Source: Sinisalibacter lacisalsi | Lineage (GTDB): Bacteria > Pseudomonadota > Alphaproteobacteria > Rhodobacterales > Rhodobacteraceae | Assembly: GCF_014640115.1 (NCBI RefSeq) | Contig: NZ_BMGI01000004.1 | Coordinates: 228,941-292,940 of the forward strand | Direction of reading: 5' to 3' | DNA: 64,000 bases | In this document: positions 7,911 through 16,011 of the stretch, in pieces | Position numbering within the stretch: position 1 is the first letter of the stretch | Layout of the letters: the number at the start of each line of letters is the position of its first letter | The notes under the pieces: generated by a model | Told to the model about the DNA's origin: nothing | Seen by the model: the letters and a program-made list of their open reading frames with translations, nothing else | Databases searched by the model: none | Translations under genes and position numbers: made by a program

Positions 7911-9095
7911 TTGGACAGCTTTCGTGCCCCGTTCAGCGCGTCCGAGTATGCGCGCCGCCTCGAAGCCGCGCGCGCGGCCATGGCCCTCGCCGGGCTCGAC
8001 GCCCTCGTCGTCACCGACCCCTCCAACATCGCCTGGCTCACCGGCTACGACGGCTGGTCGTTCTACACCCACCAGGCGGTGATCCTCGATCACGCGGAAG
8101 ATCCGATCTGGTGGGGCCGGATGCAGGATACCAACGGCGCGCGGCGCACCGTCTGGATGGGGGCCGACAGGATCCTCGGCTACGCCGACCATTTCGTGCA
8201 ATCCACCACCTGCCACCCGATGCAGGAACTGGCGCGCCACCTCGTGGAACGGGGCTTTGCGACCGGCCGGGTCGGGGTGGAGAAAGAGAACTACTACTAT
8301 TCCGCCAAGGCCCATGAGGTTCTGGGGGTCAGCCTGCCCGACGCGCGGCTTGCCGACGCCACGGCGCTGGTCAACCGGTGCCGGGCGGTGAAATCGGATG
8401 AAGAACTCGGCCTCATGCGCAAGGCCGCGGCGATCTCCGATCACGTGATCCGCACGGCCATCGAGGCGGCCGTGCCGGGGCTGCGCAAGAACGCGCTCGT
8501 GGCCGAGATCTATTCCGCGATGATCACCGGCGTCGGCGAGGATTGGGGCGATTACCCGGCCATCGTGCCGATGCTGCCCTCGGGCCCCGACGCCGCCGCG
8601 CCGCACCTGACGTGGAACGGCGATCGGTTGAAGGCGGGCGAGGGGACCTTCTTCGAGATTTCCGGCGCGTATCGCCGCTACCACGCGCCGCTCTGCCGCA
8701 CCGTCTTCCTCGGCCGCCCGCCGCAGGACATGCTCGACGCCCACGCCGCGCTGCTGGAGGGGCTCGAAGCCGGGCTCGATGTCGCCCGCGCCGGCAACCG
8801 CGCCTGCGATATCGCCAACGCGCTGGGCCGGGCGCTCGAGAAGGCGGGGATCGAGCGCTCGGCGCGCTGCGGCTACCCGATCGGCCTGAGCTACCCGCCC
8901 GACTGGGGCGAGCGCACGATCAGCCTGCGCACGTCCGACGACACGATCCTGGAGCCCGGCATGAGTTTTCATTTCATGCCCGGGCTCTGGGTGGACGACT
9001 GGGGCATCGAGACCACCGAGTCCCTCGTGATCCGCGAAGATGGTCCCCCCGAGGTGCTCGGCACCGTCCCGCGCCAATTGTTCGTGAAGGACTGA
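7911..9095 (+). CDS. eutD: Ectoine hydrolase EutD/DoeA (M24 family)
   Basis: Opens the ectoine ring to N-acetyl-diaminobutyrate, the first step of ectoine use as carbon and nitrogen source. 394 aa with the M24 creatinase-type fold: FSASEYARRLEAARAAM and TDPSNIAWLTGYDGWSFYTH at the N terminus, FFEISGAYRRYHAPLCRT in the catalytic half and PGMSFHFMPGLWVDDWG near the end. The Glu of FFEISG (E249) probably equals the Glu255 reported to form a covalent intermediate in Ruegeria EutD. TTG at 7911 is chosen because GGAGG sits 5 nt upstream; longer in-frame starts lack this. eutE and the ectoine transporter are not nearby. Confidence 0.9.
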   Translation: MDSFRAPFSASEYARRLEAARAAMALAGLDALVVTDPSNIAWLTGYDGWSFYTHQAVILDHAEDPIWWGRMQDTNGARRTVWMGADRILGYADHFVQSTTCHPMQELARHLVERGFATGRVGVEKENYYYSAKAHEVLGVSLPDARLADATALVNRCRAVKSDEELGLMRKAAAISDHVIRTAIEAAVPGLRKNALVAEIYSAMITGVGEDWGDYPAIVPMLPSGPDAAAPHLTWNGDRLKAGEGTFFEISGAYRRYHAPLCRTVFLGRPPQDMLDAHAALLEGLEAGLDVARAGNRACDIANALGRALEKAGIERSARCGYPIGLSYPPDWGERTISLRTSDDTILEPGMSFHFMPGLWVDDWGIETTESLVIREDGPPEVLGTVPRQLFVKD

Positions 9096-9150
9096 GCTAT
9101 ATGCCGGGCGCGCCGGGCTGGTTGCGGTGCGGGCCATGCGCCCCGCGACG

Positions 9151-9459
9151 CTACTCGGCCGGTGCTACGGTGATTTCCTGCCGCAAGGTGGTGCCGTCCA
9201 GCCCGTAGATCAGGATCCGCCCGTCGGTGGTGACGACGCCGAGCCAATCCGGCCCCCGGGTGATCGCGCTGGCCTCGGTGCCCGCGGGCAGGGCGATGGT
9301 TTCCGGCAGCGGCACGGTGCCCGCCGCGTTGAAGCGCATGACAACCACGCTCACAAGCACTATGAAGCCGGCGATCATCGTCACCGTCAGCGTGGTGACC
9401 AACCATTTCAGATAGCGCACCAGCGGTGCCTGTCCTTCGGGGATCGGAGCCTCGTCCAT
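9151..9459 (-). CDS. DUF6476 family membrane-anchored protein
   Basis: 102 aa: acidic N terminus MDEAPIPEGQAPLVRYLKW, one transmembrane helix (VTTLTVTMIAGFIVLVSVVV), then a periplasmic beta-domain with ITRGPDWLGVVTTDGRILIY. A Rhodobacteraceae family of unknown function. Its ATG (9459 to 9457) shares two bases with the ATG of the divergent pseudouridine synthase gene at 9458, so the two genes start head to head with no intergenic space. Confidence 0.8.
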   Translation of the reverse strand: MDEAPIPEGQAPLVRYLKWLVTTLTVTMIAGFIVLVSVVVMRFNAAGTVPLPETIALPAGTEASAITRGPDWLGVVTTDGRILIYGLDGTTLRQEITVAPAE

Positions 9460-10492
9460 GCCTGTGCCTTCCCTCGTTCGGGTGACCATCGCGGAAAACC
9501 CGCCTGCGCGTCTTGATAAGGCGCTGGCGCGCGATGTGCCAGAGGCGGCGGCGCTCAGCCGGTCGCGGCTGGCGCGGCTCATCGCCGATGGCGCGGTGCG
9601 GCGCGACGGCGCTGCGGTCACCGATGCCAAGGCGCGAGTGGCGGCGGGCGAGGTATTCGAGATCACCGTGCCGGTGGCGGAGGAGAGCCATATCGGCGGC
9701 GAGGAGATCGCGCTCGACATCGTCCATGAAGATGCGTCCCTGATCGTCGTCAACAAGCCGGCGGGCATGGTGGTGCACCCCGCGCCGGGCAGCCCCGGCG
9801 GCACGCTGGTCAACGCCCTGATCGCCCATTGCGGCGAGAGCCTTTCGGGCGTCGGCGGCGAGAAGCGCCCCGGCGTGGTGCACCGGATCGACAAGGACAC
9901 CAGCGGGCTGCTCGTCGTCGCCAAGACCGACGCCGCCCACCACGGTCTGGCCGCGCAGTTCGAGCGCCACAGCGTCGAGCGGCATTACCGCGCGGTGGTG
10001 CATGGCGTGCCCGACCGGGGCGATCCGCGCCTCAAGGGGGTGCGCGGGGTGAGCTTCGAGCCCGGCGGCGTGGTCAAGATCACCACCCAGCTCGCCCGCC
10101 ACAAGACCGACCGGCAGCGCCAGGCGGTGGTCTGGTCGGGCGGGCGGCACGCGGTGACGCGGGCGCGGGTGGAGGAAACCTTCGGCAGCCCCGGCGCGGC
10201 GGCGCTCGTCGATTGCTGGCTCGAAACCGGCCGCACGCACCAGATCCGGGTGCACATGGCCCACGTCGGCCACGGGCTGATCGGTGATCCGGTCTACGGC
10301 GGGCGGCGTAAACTGTCACACAAGGCGCTGGGCGAGGCGGCGGTGGAGACGGCGCGCAGCTTTCCGCGCCAGGCCCTGCACGCGGCGACGCTCGGCTTCG
10401 TTCACCCCGAGACGGGCGAGGCGCTGCGCTTCGAGGCGGCGCTGCCGGACGACATGGCGGCGCTGATTGAAACACTGCGCAATTCGGCGTGA
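9458..10492 (+). CDS. RluA/RluD-family pseudouridine synthase
   Basis: 344 aa. An N-terminal S4 RNA-binding domain (PARLDKALARDVPEAAALSRSRLARL) precedes the catalytic domain with the motif GVVHRIDKDTSGLLVVAKT; D145 of HRID is the catalytic aspartate. Then come HYRAVVHG and GRTHQIRVHMAHVGHGLIGDP. Such enzymes modify uridines in 23S rRNA (RluD type, 1911/1915/1917) or tRNA; which site cannot be decided here. ATG 9458 overlaps the start of the divergent DUF6476 gene; GTG 9482 is an alternative that would remove the overlap. rpoH follows on the same strand after 147 nt. Confidence 0.9.
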   Translation: MPVPSLVRVTIAENPPARLDKALARDVPEAAALSRSRLARLIADGAVRRDGAAVTDAKARVAAGEVFEITVPVAEESHIGGEEIALDIVHEDASLIVVNKPAGMVVHPAPGSPGGTLVNALIAHCGESLSGVGGEKRPGVVHRIDKDTSGLLVVAKTDAAHHGLAAQFERHSVERHYRAVVHGVPDRGDPRLKGVRGVSFEPGGVVKITTQLARHKTDRQRQAVVWSGGRHAVTRARVEETFGSPGAAALVDCWLETGRTHQIRVHMAHVGHGLIGDPVYGGRRKLSHKALGEAAVETARSFPRQALHAATLGFVHPETGEALRFEAALPDDMAALIETLRNSA

Positions 10493-10518
10493 TCCCCCTG
10501 TCGGGGCGACGGAAAAAG

Positions 10519-10533
10519 GTTCATACTTCGTTC
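10519..10533 (+). promoter_or_regulatory. GTTC-N7-GTTC direct repeat upstream of rpoH
   Basis: GTTCATACTTCGTTC fits the alphaproteobacterial LexA box, with a third GTTC at 10536-10539. It lies 28 nt upstream of the -35 element of the sigma-32-type promoter. One or two chance matches are expected in a window of this size, so an SOS link for rpoH is tentative. Confidence 0.35.
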
Positions 10534-10560
10534 AAGTTCCTGGGGCAAAAGAGCGGTGCT

Positions 10561-10588
10561 CTTGACGCACGCTAACATGACCCCATAT
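10561..10588 (+). promoter_or_regulatory. Sigma-32 (RpoH)-type promoter of rpoH
   Basis: CTTGACG (10561-10567), a 13-nt spacer and CCCCATAT (10581-10588) match the heat-shock promoter consensus CTTGAAA-N11-16-CCCCATnT, with a full match in the -10 box. It lies 52 nt before the rpoH start codon, so rpoH is likely to activate itself during heat stress, as reported for Caulobacter. Confidence 0.7.
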
Positions 10589-10639
10589 TAATGTTAAGCC
10601 TCGCAACATTGAGGCGGACGAGGGAGACCGGGAGATAAC

Positions 10640-11536
10640 ATGAGCAACTACAAGAATTTGCCGGCACCCACCCCGGAAGGGGGGCTCAACCGGTATTTGC
10701 AGGAAATTCGCAAGTTCCCGATGCTGGAGCCGGAGCAGGAATACATGCTGGCCAAGCGCTGGGTCGACCATGAGGATTCCGGCGCGGCGCACCAGTTGGT
10801 CACCAGCCACCTGCGCCTCGCGGCCAAGATCGCGATGGGCTATCGCGGCTACGGTTTGCCGCAGGCCGAGGTGATCTCGGAGGCGAACGTGGGCCTGATG
10901 CAGGCGGTCAAGCGGTTCGATCCCGAGCGCGGCTTCCGGCTCGCGACCTACGCGATGTGGTGGATCCGCGCCTCGATCCAGGAATATATCCTGCGCTCGT
11001 GGAGCTTGGTGAAACTGGGCACGACCAGCGCGCAGAAGAAGTTGTTCTTCAACCTGCGCAAAGCCAAGGCCCGGATCGGCGCGCTCGAGGAGGGCGATCT
11101 GCGGCCCGAGAACGTGGCCCAGATCGCCAATGACCTCAACGTCACCGAGGCCGAGGTGATCTCGATGAACCGGCGGATGTCGGGCGGCGACGCCTCGCTC
11201 AACGCCACGATCTCGGCCGACGGCGATTCGACGATGCAGTGGCAGGACTGGCTCGAGGACGAAGACGCCGACCAGGCCACCGATTACGAGCAGCGCGACG
11301 AGCTCGAAACCCGCCGCGCCCTGCTCGCCGAGGCGATGGGCGTGCTCAACGACCGCGAGAAAGACATTCTCACCCAACGCCGGCTCTCCGACGCGACGGT
11401 GACGCTGGAAGACCTCAGCGCGCAATACGGCGTCAGCCGCGAGCGCATTCGCCAGATCGAGGTGCGCGCCTTCGAGAAGCTGCAAAAGAAGATGCAGAGC
11501 CTCGCCGCCGAGAAGGGATTGCTCGAAAGCGCCTGA
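10640..11536 (+). CDS. rpoH: RNA polymerase sigma-32 factor (heat shock)
   Basis: 298 aa. Directs RNA polymerase to heat-shock and oxidative-stress promoters. Region 1.2/2.1 begins NRYLQEIRKFPMLEPEQEYML; region 2.4 contains RLATYAMWWIRASIQEYIL; the RpoH box is seen as SAQKKLFFNLRKAK; region 4.2 has [22 protein letters not shown] 10640 follows GGGAGATAAC. A sigma-32-type promoter directly upstream suggests autoregulation. Rhodobacteraceae often carry two rpoH genes; this window does not show which paralogue it is. Confidence 0.95.
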   Translation: MSNYKNLPAPTPEGGLNRYLQEIRKFPMLEPEQEYMLAKRWVDHEDSGAAHQLVTSHLRLAAKIAMGYRGYGLPQAEVISEANVGLMQAVKRFDPERGFRLATYAMWWIRASIQEYILRSWSLVKLGTTSAQKKLFFNLRKAKARIGALEEGDLRPENVAQIANDLNVTEAEVISMNRRMSGGDASLNATISADGDSTMQWQDWLEDEDADQATDYEQRDELETRRALLAEAMGVLNDREKDILTQRRLSDATVTLEDLSAQYGVSRERIRQIEVRAFEKLQKKMQSLAAEKGLLESA

Positions 11537-11560
11537 CCCTTGCGCAAGTGATTGAAGCCG

Positions 11561-11598
11561 AACCCGCCGGGGCCTATGCTCGGGCGGGTTTTGTTTTG
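11561..11598 (+). terminator. Rho-independent terminator of rpoH
   Basis: Inverted repeat AACCCGCC (11561-11568) and GGCGGGTT (11583-11590) followed by TTTTGTTTT. The T-run touches the Shine-Dalgarno of the next gene, so the downstream oxidoreductase needs a promoter in this short interval or depends on read-through. Confidence 0.75.
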
Positions 11599-11608
11599 GG
11601 AGGCACCA

Positions 11609-12607
11609 ATGGCTGATGCGCTGCGCTGGGGAATTCTGGGAGCGGCCAACTTTGCCGCGGGACACATGGGGCCGGCGATCCACGCCGCCGCCGGCAACAA
11701 ACTGGTGGCGCTGGCGACATCGAACGCCTCCAAGGCCGCGCCGTTCGAGGCCTTCTGCCCCGGACTCGACGTTTTTCTCGATTACGACGCGATGCTGGAA
11801 TGGGACGCGATCGACGCGGTCTATATCCCGCTGCCCAACCACATGCACGTGGAGTGGACGAAGAAGGCGCTCGCGGCGGGCAAACACGTGCTCACCGAGA
11901 AGCCCATCGCCATGGTTTCCAGCGAAATCGACGAGCTGATCGCCTTGCGTGACCAGACCGGGCTGCTGGTGGCCGAGGCCTTCATGATCGTGCATCACCC
12001 GCAGTGGCAACGCGTGCGCGAGATCATCGCCAGCGGCGAGATCGGCCGGGTGGCGCATGTCGATACCGCGTTCTCCTATGATAACCGCGAGGATACCGAC
12101 AATATCCGCAACCGCCCCGAAACCGGCGGCGGCGGCATCCGCGACATCGGGGTCTACACCTATTCCTCGGTGCGTTTCGCCACCGGGGCCGAGCCGGTGG
12201 CGCTGTCGGCCCGGCTCAAGCGCGAGAACGGTGTCGACACCTGGGCGCAGGTGGTCGGCGAGATGGAGGGCCCCGGCGGGCGCTTCACCTATTCGGCGAT
12301 GACCTCGATGCGCCTGCCGCCGCGCCAGGAGGTGGTGTTCCAGGGCGATCTGGGTTCGATCACCGTCAGCGCGCCGTTCAACGCCGGCGTCTTCGGCGAG
12401 GCGCAGGTGGCGGTGCGCGACCTCGACGGCACCATCCGCACCGAGCGCTGGCCGACCGAGAACCAGTATGTCCGGCAAGTGGAAAACTTCGCCCGCAGCG
12501 TGCGTGAGGGCGCGCCTTACCCGTGCCCGCTGGAGTTTTCCAAGGGCACGCAAGCGATGATCGACATGGTCTTCGCCAATGCGACCGAGATTGCCGGCCC
12601 GGGCTGA
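11609..12607 (+). CDS. Gfo/Idh/MocA family oxidoreductase
   Basis: 332-aa NAD(P)-dependent sugar or polyol dehydrogenase-like protein. The N-terminal Rossmann fold reads WGILGAANFAAGHMGPAIHA; the family motif EKPIA appears in GKHVLTEKPIAMV; the C-terminal domain has GGGGIRDIGVYTYSSVRFATG. Substrate unknown. ATG 11609 is chosen for the GGGAGG site 6 nt upstream and because it starts directly at the Rossmann fold. It follows the rpoH terminator and is separated from the next gene by about 70 nt. Confidence 0.88.
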   Translation: MADALRWGILGAANFAAGHMGPAIHAAAGNKLVALATSNASKAAPFEAFCPGLDVFLDYDAMLEWDAIDAVYIPLPNHMHVEWTKKALAAGKHVLTEKPIAMVSSEIDELIALRDQTGLLVAEAFMIVHHPQWQRVREIIASGEIGRVAHVDTAFSYDNREDTDNIRNRPETGGGGIRDIGVYTYSSVRFATGAEPVALSARLKRENGVDTWAQVVGEMEGPGGRFTYSAMTSMRLPPRQEVVFQGDLGSITVSAPFNAGVFGEAQVAVRDLDGTIRTERWPTENQYVRQVENFARSVREGAPYPCPLEFSKGTQAMIDMVFANATEIAGPG

Positions 12608-12675
12608 CCGGCATCAAGGCGTGGCTTGAAGCGGGGGTGTAAAGTTCCCACCTATCCCGATGAAAGGGGAGCGTC

Positions 12676-13122
12676 ATGAAACCGATCAAAACGCTGGTTC
12701 TGCTTGCCAACGATGGCCGTGCCCGGCTGTTCGAAAACGCCGGGGTGGGCAAGGGCTTGACCGAGCTGGAAGACATGTCGGCCGAGATGGTGGTGGGTGA
12801 TGGGGTCGAGTTTGCCGACCGTCCGGGGCGCAACAGCGCCGCGCCGGGCATGGGGCAGCACGCCTTCGACACCGCCGAGGCCGAGCATGACCAGGCCCAG
12901 GACGCCTTCGTGAAAACCGTGCTGGGCGAGACCGAAGCGCGCTTCGCCGAGGGCGGCTATGACCGCTTCGTGATGGTGGCGGCACCGTCGACGCTGGGGG
13001 TGCTGCGCGCGGAAATGACCGCGACGCTCAAGGATGCGCTCGCGCTCGATGTCGACAAGGATTATCTCAAACTCAAGCCCGCCGAGGTGGTGGACCGCCT
13101 CGCGGATCATATCGTCCTTTAA
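12676..13122 (+). CDS. Host attachment family protein
   Basis: 148 aa, recognised as the 'protein required for attachment to host cells' family (host_attach). Its N terminus KTLVLLANDGRARLFENAG is characteristic, as is the later DRFVMVAAPSTLGVLR. The name comes from an Agrobacterium attachment locus; the fold resembles eRF1/baeRF-like domains, and the molecular activity is unknown. It is cytoplasmic with no signal peptide. It is probably co-transcribed with the DUF4389 gene that starts 17 nt downstream. Confidence 0.8.
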   Translation: MKPIKTLVLLANDGRARLFENAGVGKGLTELEDMSAEMVVGDGVEFADRPGRNSAAPGMGQHAFDTAEAEHDQAQDAFVKTVLGETEARFAEGGYDRFVMVAAPSTLGVLRAEMTATLKDALALDVDKDYLKLKPAEVVDRLADHIVL

Positions 13123-13139
13123 CCGTGATGGAGGGTCAG

Positions 13140-13511
13140 ATGGCCCAGAAGCCTTCGAAAAAACCGAAAGACGAAAAAGACGACGCCGAGCCCACCGTGC
13201 TCGAAGAGCCCGGGCGGACGCCGGAGAGCGACGAGATCGACTGGGGCGAAGACGAGAACAATGTCTGGCTGAGGGGGCTTTGGATGCTCCTCTTCGCAGT
13301 GTTCTTCGCGCTCGCCGAGGCGCTCCTGTGGTTGCTGGCGGTGGTGCAGTTCTTCTGGATGCTGTTCGCCAAGTCCCGCAACAAGCCGATCGCCGATTTC
13401 GGCGAGGACTTGGCCGATTGGGTCGAGCGGATCACCCGGTTTCAGACCGGCGGCAGCGAAGACAAGCCCTTCCCCTTCGCCAAGTGGGGCAAGGCGGACA
13501 AGGCAGACTGA
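13140..13511 (+). CDS. DUF4389 domain membrane protein
   Basis: 123 aa. A charged, Lys/Asp/Glu-rich cytoplasmic N terminus (about 45 residues) is followed by a hydrophobic stretch GLWMLLFAVFFALAEALLWL and VVQFFWMLFA, enough for two transmembrane helices, then the DUF4389-type FGEDLADWVERITRF and a short polar tail. Function unknown. ATG 13140 is preferred over the earlier in-frame ATG because GGAGGG lies just upstream of it. Confidence 0.75.
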   Translation: MAQKPSKKPKDEKDDAEPTVLEEPGRTPESDEIDWGEDENNVWLRGLWMLLFAVFFALAEALLWLLAVVQFFWMLFAKSRNKPIADFGEDLADWVERITRFQTGGSEDKPFPFAKWGKADKAD

Positions 13512-13529
13512 ACGCGCGAGGATATTTCG

Positions 13530-13799
13530 ATGGCCGGAGGATGGACACGCGACGGCGCGGTGAGCGAACAGATCGAGGCCTCGATCAGCGAGGAACTCGA
13601 ACGCCTGCGCGCGCGGCGCGGCCCCACCGGCGAAAGCGCGCTTGAATGTGTCGAGTGCGGCGAGCCGATCCCCGAGGCGCGCCGCACCGCGCTGCCCGGC
13701 GTCAAGCTGTGCATCGACTGCCAGCAGGAGCGCGACTCAGCCTTCAAGTCCCGCCCCGGCATCAACCGGCGCGGCTCGAAGGACAGCCAGCTCAAGTAG
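13530..13799 (+). CDS. DksA/TraR-type C4 zinc-finger protein
   Basis: 89 aa. Four cysteines, C40 and C43 (CVECGEPIPEARRTALPG) and C61 and C64 (CIDCQ), form the C4 zinc finger of the DksA/TraR family. The short helical N terminus is closer to the small YbiI-like members than to full-length DksA, and the DksA coiled-coil tip acidic residues are absent. It may bind the RNA polymerase secondary channel, but this is inference. It lies 18 nt after the DUF4389 gene and probably in the same transcript. Confidence 0.82.
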   Translation: MAGGWTRDGAVSEQIEASISEELERLRARRGPTGESALECVECGEPIPEARRTALPGVKLCIDCQQERDSAFKSRPGINRRGSKDSQLK

Positions 13800-13818
13800 A
13801 CCGGCCCGCGCAAGGCCA

Positions 13819-13848
13819 GGTCCACCCGGCTTTGAAACCGGGTGGACC
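13819..13848. terminator. Bidirectional hairpin between convergent genes
   Basis: Perfect 11-bp stem GGTCCACCCGG/CCGGGTGGACC with an 8-nt loop in the 61-nt gap between the zinc-finger gene (+) and pepF (-). It lacks a long T-run but its position suits a shared terminator. Confidence 0.65.
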
Positions 13849-13860
13849 GCGTTGCGCGGA

Positions 13861-15696
13861 TCAGTCTTCCATCGCCTCCAGCTCGTCGATCATGCCCGAG
13901 ATCATCGACAGCCCCTTGTCCCAGAACTTCGGGTCGCTGGCGTCGAGGCCGAAGGGGGCGAGCAGCGCCTTGTGGTGCTTCGAGCCGCCGGCCTTCAGCA
14001 TCTCGAAATACTTGGCCTGGAAATCGGCGTCTCCCTCTTCGTAGACGGCGTAGAGCGCGTTCACCAACCCGTCGCCGAAGGCATAGGCGTAGACGTAGAA
14101 CGGCGAGTGCACGAAGTGGGGCACGTAGGCCCAGAAGGTCTCGTATCCGTCCATGAAATTGAACGCCGGCCCGAGGCTCTCGGCCTGAACGCTCATCCAC
14201 AGCGCGTTGATGTCGTCGGGGGTGAGTTCGCCACCACGCCGCGCCGCGTGCAGCTTGCACTCGAAATCGTAGAAGGCGATCTGGCGCACCACGGTGTTGA
14301 TCATGTCCTCGACCTTGCCGGCGAGCAGAACCTTGCGCTGGGCGTCGTCCTTCGCTGTGGCCAGCAGCTTGCGGAAGGTGAGCATCTCGCCGAAGACCGA
14401 AGCCGTTTCGGCCAGCGTCAGGGGTGTCTGGCTCAACAACTCGCCCTGGCCCGCCGCGAGCACCTGGTGCACGCCGTGGCCAAGCTCGTGGGCGAGCGTC
14501 ATCACGTCGCGCGGTTTGCCGAGGTAGTTCAGCATCACGTAGGGGTGCACGTCGGTGACGGTGGGATGGGCGAAGGCGCCGGGGGCCTTGCCGGGCTTCA
14601 CGCCCGCGTCGATCCAGCCCTTGTCGAAGAACGGCGCGGCGAGGCTGGCCATCTCCGGGTCGAACCCGGCGTAGGCGTCGAGCACGGTGTCGCGGGCCTC
14701 GTCCCAGCCGATCAGCCGGGTTTCATCCATCGGCAGGGGGGCGTTGCGGTCCCAGACCTCGAGCACGTCGAGCCCCAGCCACTTGCGCTTGAGCTCGTAA
14801 TAGCGGTGCGAGAGCCGCGGGTAGGCGGCCACGACCGCGTCGCGCAGGGCCTCGACCACTTCCGGCTCGACATGGTTGGCAAGGTGGCGCCCGGTCTGCG
14901 GCGTGGGCATCTTGCGCCAGCGATCCTCGATCTCCTTCTCCTTGGCCAGCGTGTTGTGGACGCGGGAGAAGAGTTTGACGTTTTCGCCGAAGACGCGGGC
15001 CAGCTCGCGCGCCGCCGCCTCGCGCTTGCCGCGGTCCTGCTCGGTGAGCAGATTCAGCGTGGCTTCGAGCGACATCTCCTCCTCGCCCTCGGGGGTGAAG
15101 GTCAGGCCGGCGATGGTTTCATCGAAAAGCTTGTTCCAGGAGGCGGCGCCGACCGAGGATTGATCGTGCAGAAACTTTTCCAGCTCGTCGGACAACTGGT
15201 AGGGCCGCATCGCCCGCAGCCTCTCGAACACCGGCCGGTAGCGCGCCAGATCGGCGTTCGCGGCGATCAGCGCATCCAGCGTCTCATCGGGAAGGCGGTT
15301 GAGCTCGAGTGTGAAAAAGACAAGCGGATTTGTATAATCCGTGACTTTTTCCTGCAGGTTTTGCAGGAATTGTGCACGTTCCGGGTCTGTCGTGAGTTGG
15401 TAGTAGCGCAGGCCCGCGTAGCTCATCAGCCGCCCGGCGACGAGGTCGATCTCTTCGTAGGCGCGCACGCAGCCGAGCAGCCCTTCGCTGTCGAGTTCGG
15501 CCAGCTTGCCCTCGTAGCGCGCGGCGAAGGCCTTGCAGGCCTCCTCGACGCGGGCGAGGTCGCGGGCCACTTCGGGCGCGTCGGGCGCGGTGTAGAGGTC
15601 GGTCAGATCCCACTCGGGCAGATCGCCGAAGGCGCCGGGCGCTGCGGCCTCGGCGTTGGCGTCGCAGACGGGGAAGGGAAGGGAAGGGGCGCGCAT
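13861..15696 (-). CDS. pepF: Oligoendopeptidase F (M3B)
   Basis: 611-aa zinc metallopeptidase that cleaves medium-length peptides in the cytoplasm. The M3 active site HELGHGVHQ is at about residues 403-411, with the third ligand Glu about 25 residues on (LAETASVFGE). The N-terminal M3B domain is seen in WDLTDLYTAPDAPEV. Typical C-terminal blocks are NFMDGYETFWAYVPHF and FYVYAYAFGDGLVNALY. ATG 15696 is preferred because AGGAG lies about 6 nt upstream. It is monocistronic and convergent with the zinc-finger gene. Confidence 0.93.
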   Translation of the reverse strand: MRAPSLPFPVCDANAEAAAPGAFGDLPEWDLTDLYTAPDAPEVARDLARVEEACKAFAARYEGKLAELDSEGLLGCVRAYEEIDLVAGRLMSYAGLRYYQLTTDPERAQFLQNLQEKVTDYTNPLVFFTLELNRLPDETLDALIAANADLARYRPVFERLRAMRPYQLSDELEKFLHDQSSVGAASWNKLFDETIAGLTFTPEGEEEMSLEATLNLLTEQDRGKREAAARELARVFGENVKLFSRVHNTLAKEKEIEDRWRKMPTPQTGRHLANHVEPEVVEALRDAVVAAYPRLSHRYYELKRKWLGLDVLEVWDRNAPLPMDETRLIGWDEARDTVLDAYAGFDPEMASLAAPFFDKGWIDAGVKPGKAPGAFAHPTVTDVHPYVMLNYLGKPRDVMTLAHELGHGVHQVLAAGQGELLSQTPLTLAETASVFGEMLTFRKLLATAKDDAQRKVLLAGKVEDMINTVVRQIAFYDFECKLHAARRGGELTPDDINALWMSVQAESLGPAFNFMDGYETFWAYVPHFVHSPFYVYAYAFGDGLVNALYAVYEEGDADFQAKYFEMLKAGGSKHHKALLAPFGLDASDPKFWDKGLSMISGMIDELEAMED

Positions 15697-16011
15697 GTCA
15701 TCTCCTCTTGATCGCATCGTCCAGACATAGGGGCGCCGGCGGCGGGCCTCAATCCCCAGTGGAGGGCCCGATGGGCCGGGCGCGTCGAAATGGCAGGAAA
15801 ATCTTAACACCTTGCGCAAAAGCAAGGCGGATTGTCCGCGCCGCTGGGGCAATCGTGCGCTGGCCGGGCGGCCGTCGGCCTGGCCGCGCCAATCCGCCAC
15901 AAAAACCCCGATTTTGCCTCAATTCGGCCACGCTGATCGCGTTCAAAAGGGTCGGATTATCAGGCGCGGAAACCCGAGCGCCGCTCGGCTGTGCAGAAAA
16001 GAGAGGCCGAC
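15697..16011. promoter_or_regulatory. Divergent intergenic region of pepF and the tad genes
   Basis: A 315-nt non-coding region. No gene is recognised. It must hold the pepF promoter (left part) and the promoter for the three pilus genes on the right. No clear consensus element or long inverted repeat is visible. Confidence 0.5.

Noticed and set aside
10532-12553. Long minus-strand open frame (673 codons) opposite rpoH and the oxidoreductase
   Set aside because: It mirrors two recognised genes, is rich in His/Arg/Gly as antisense of GC-biased codons, and has no recognisable product.
13642-15711. 689-codon plus-strand open frame opposite pepF
   Set aside because: Antisense shadow of pepF; no start signal or family resemblance.
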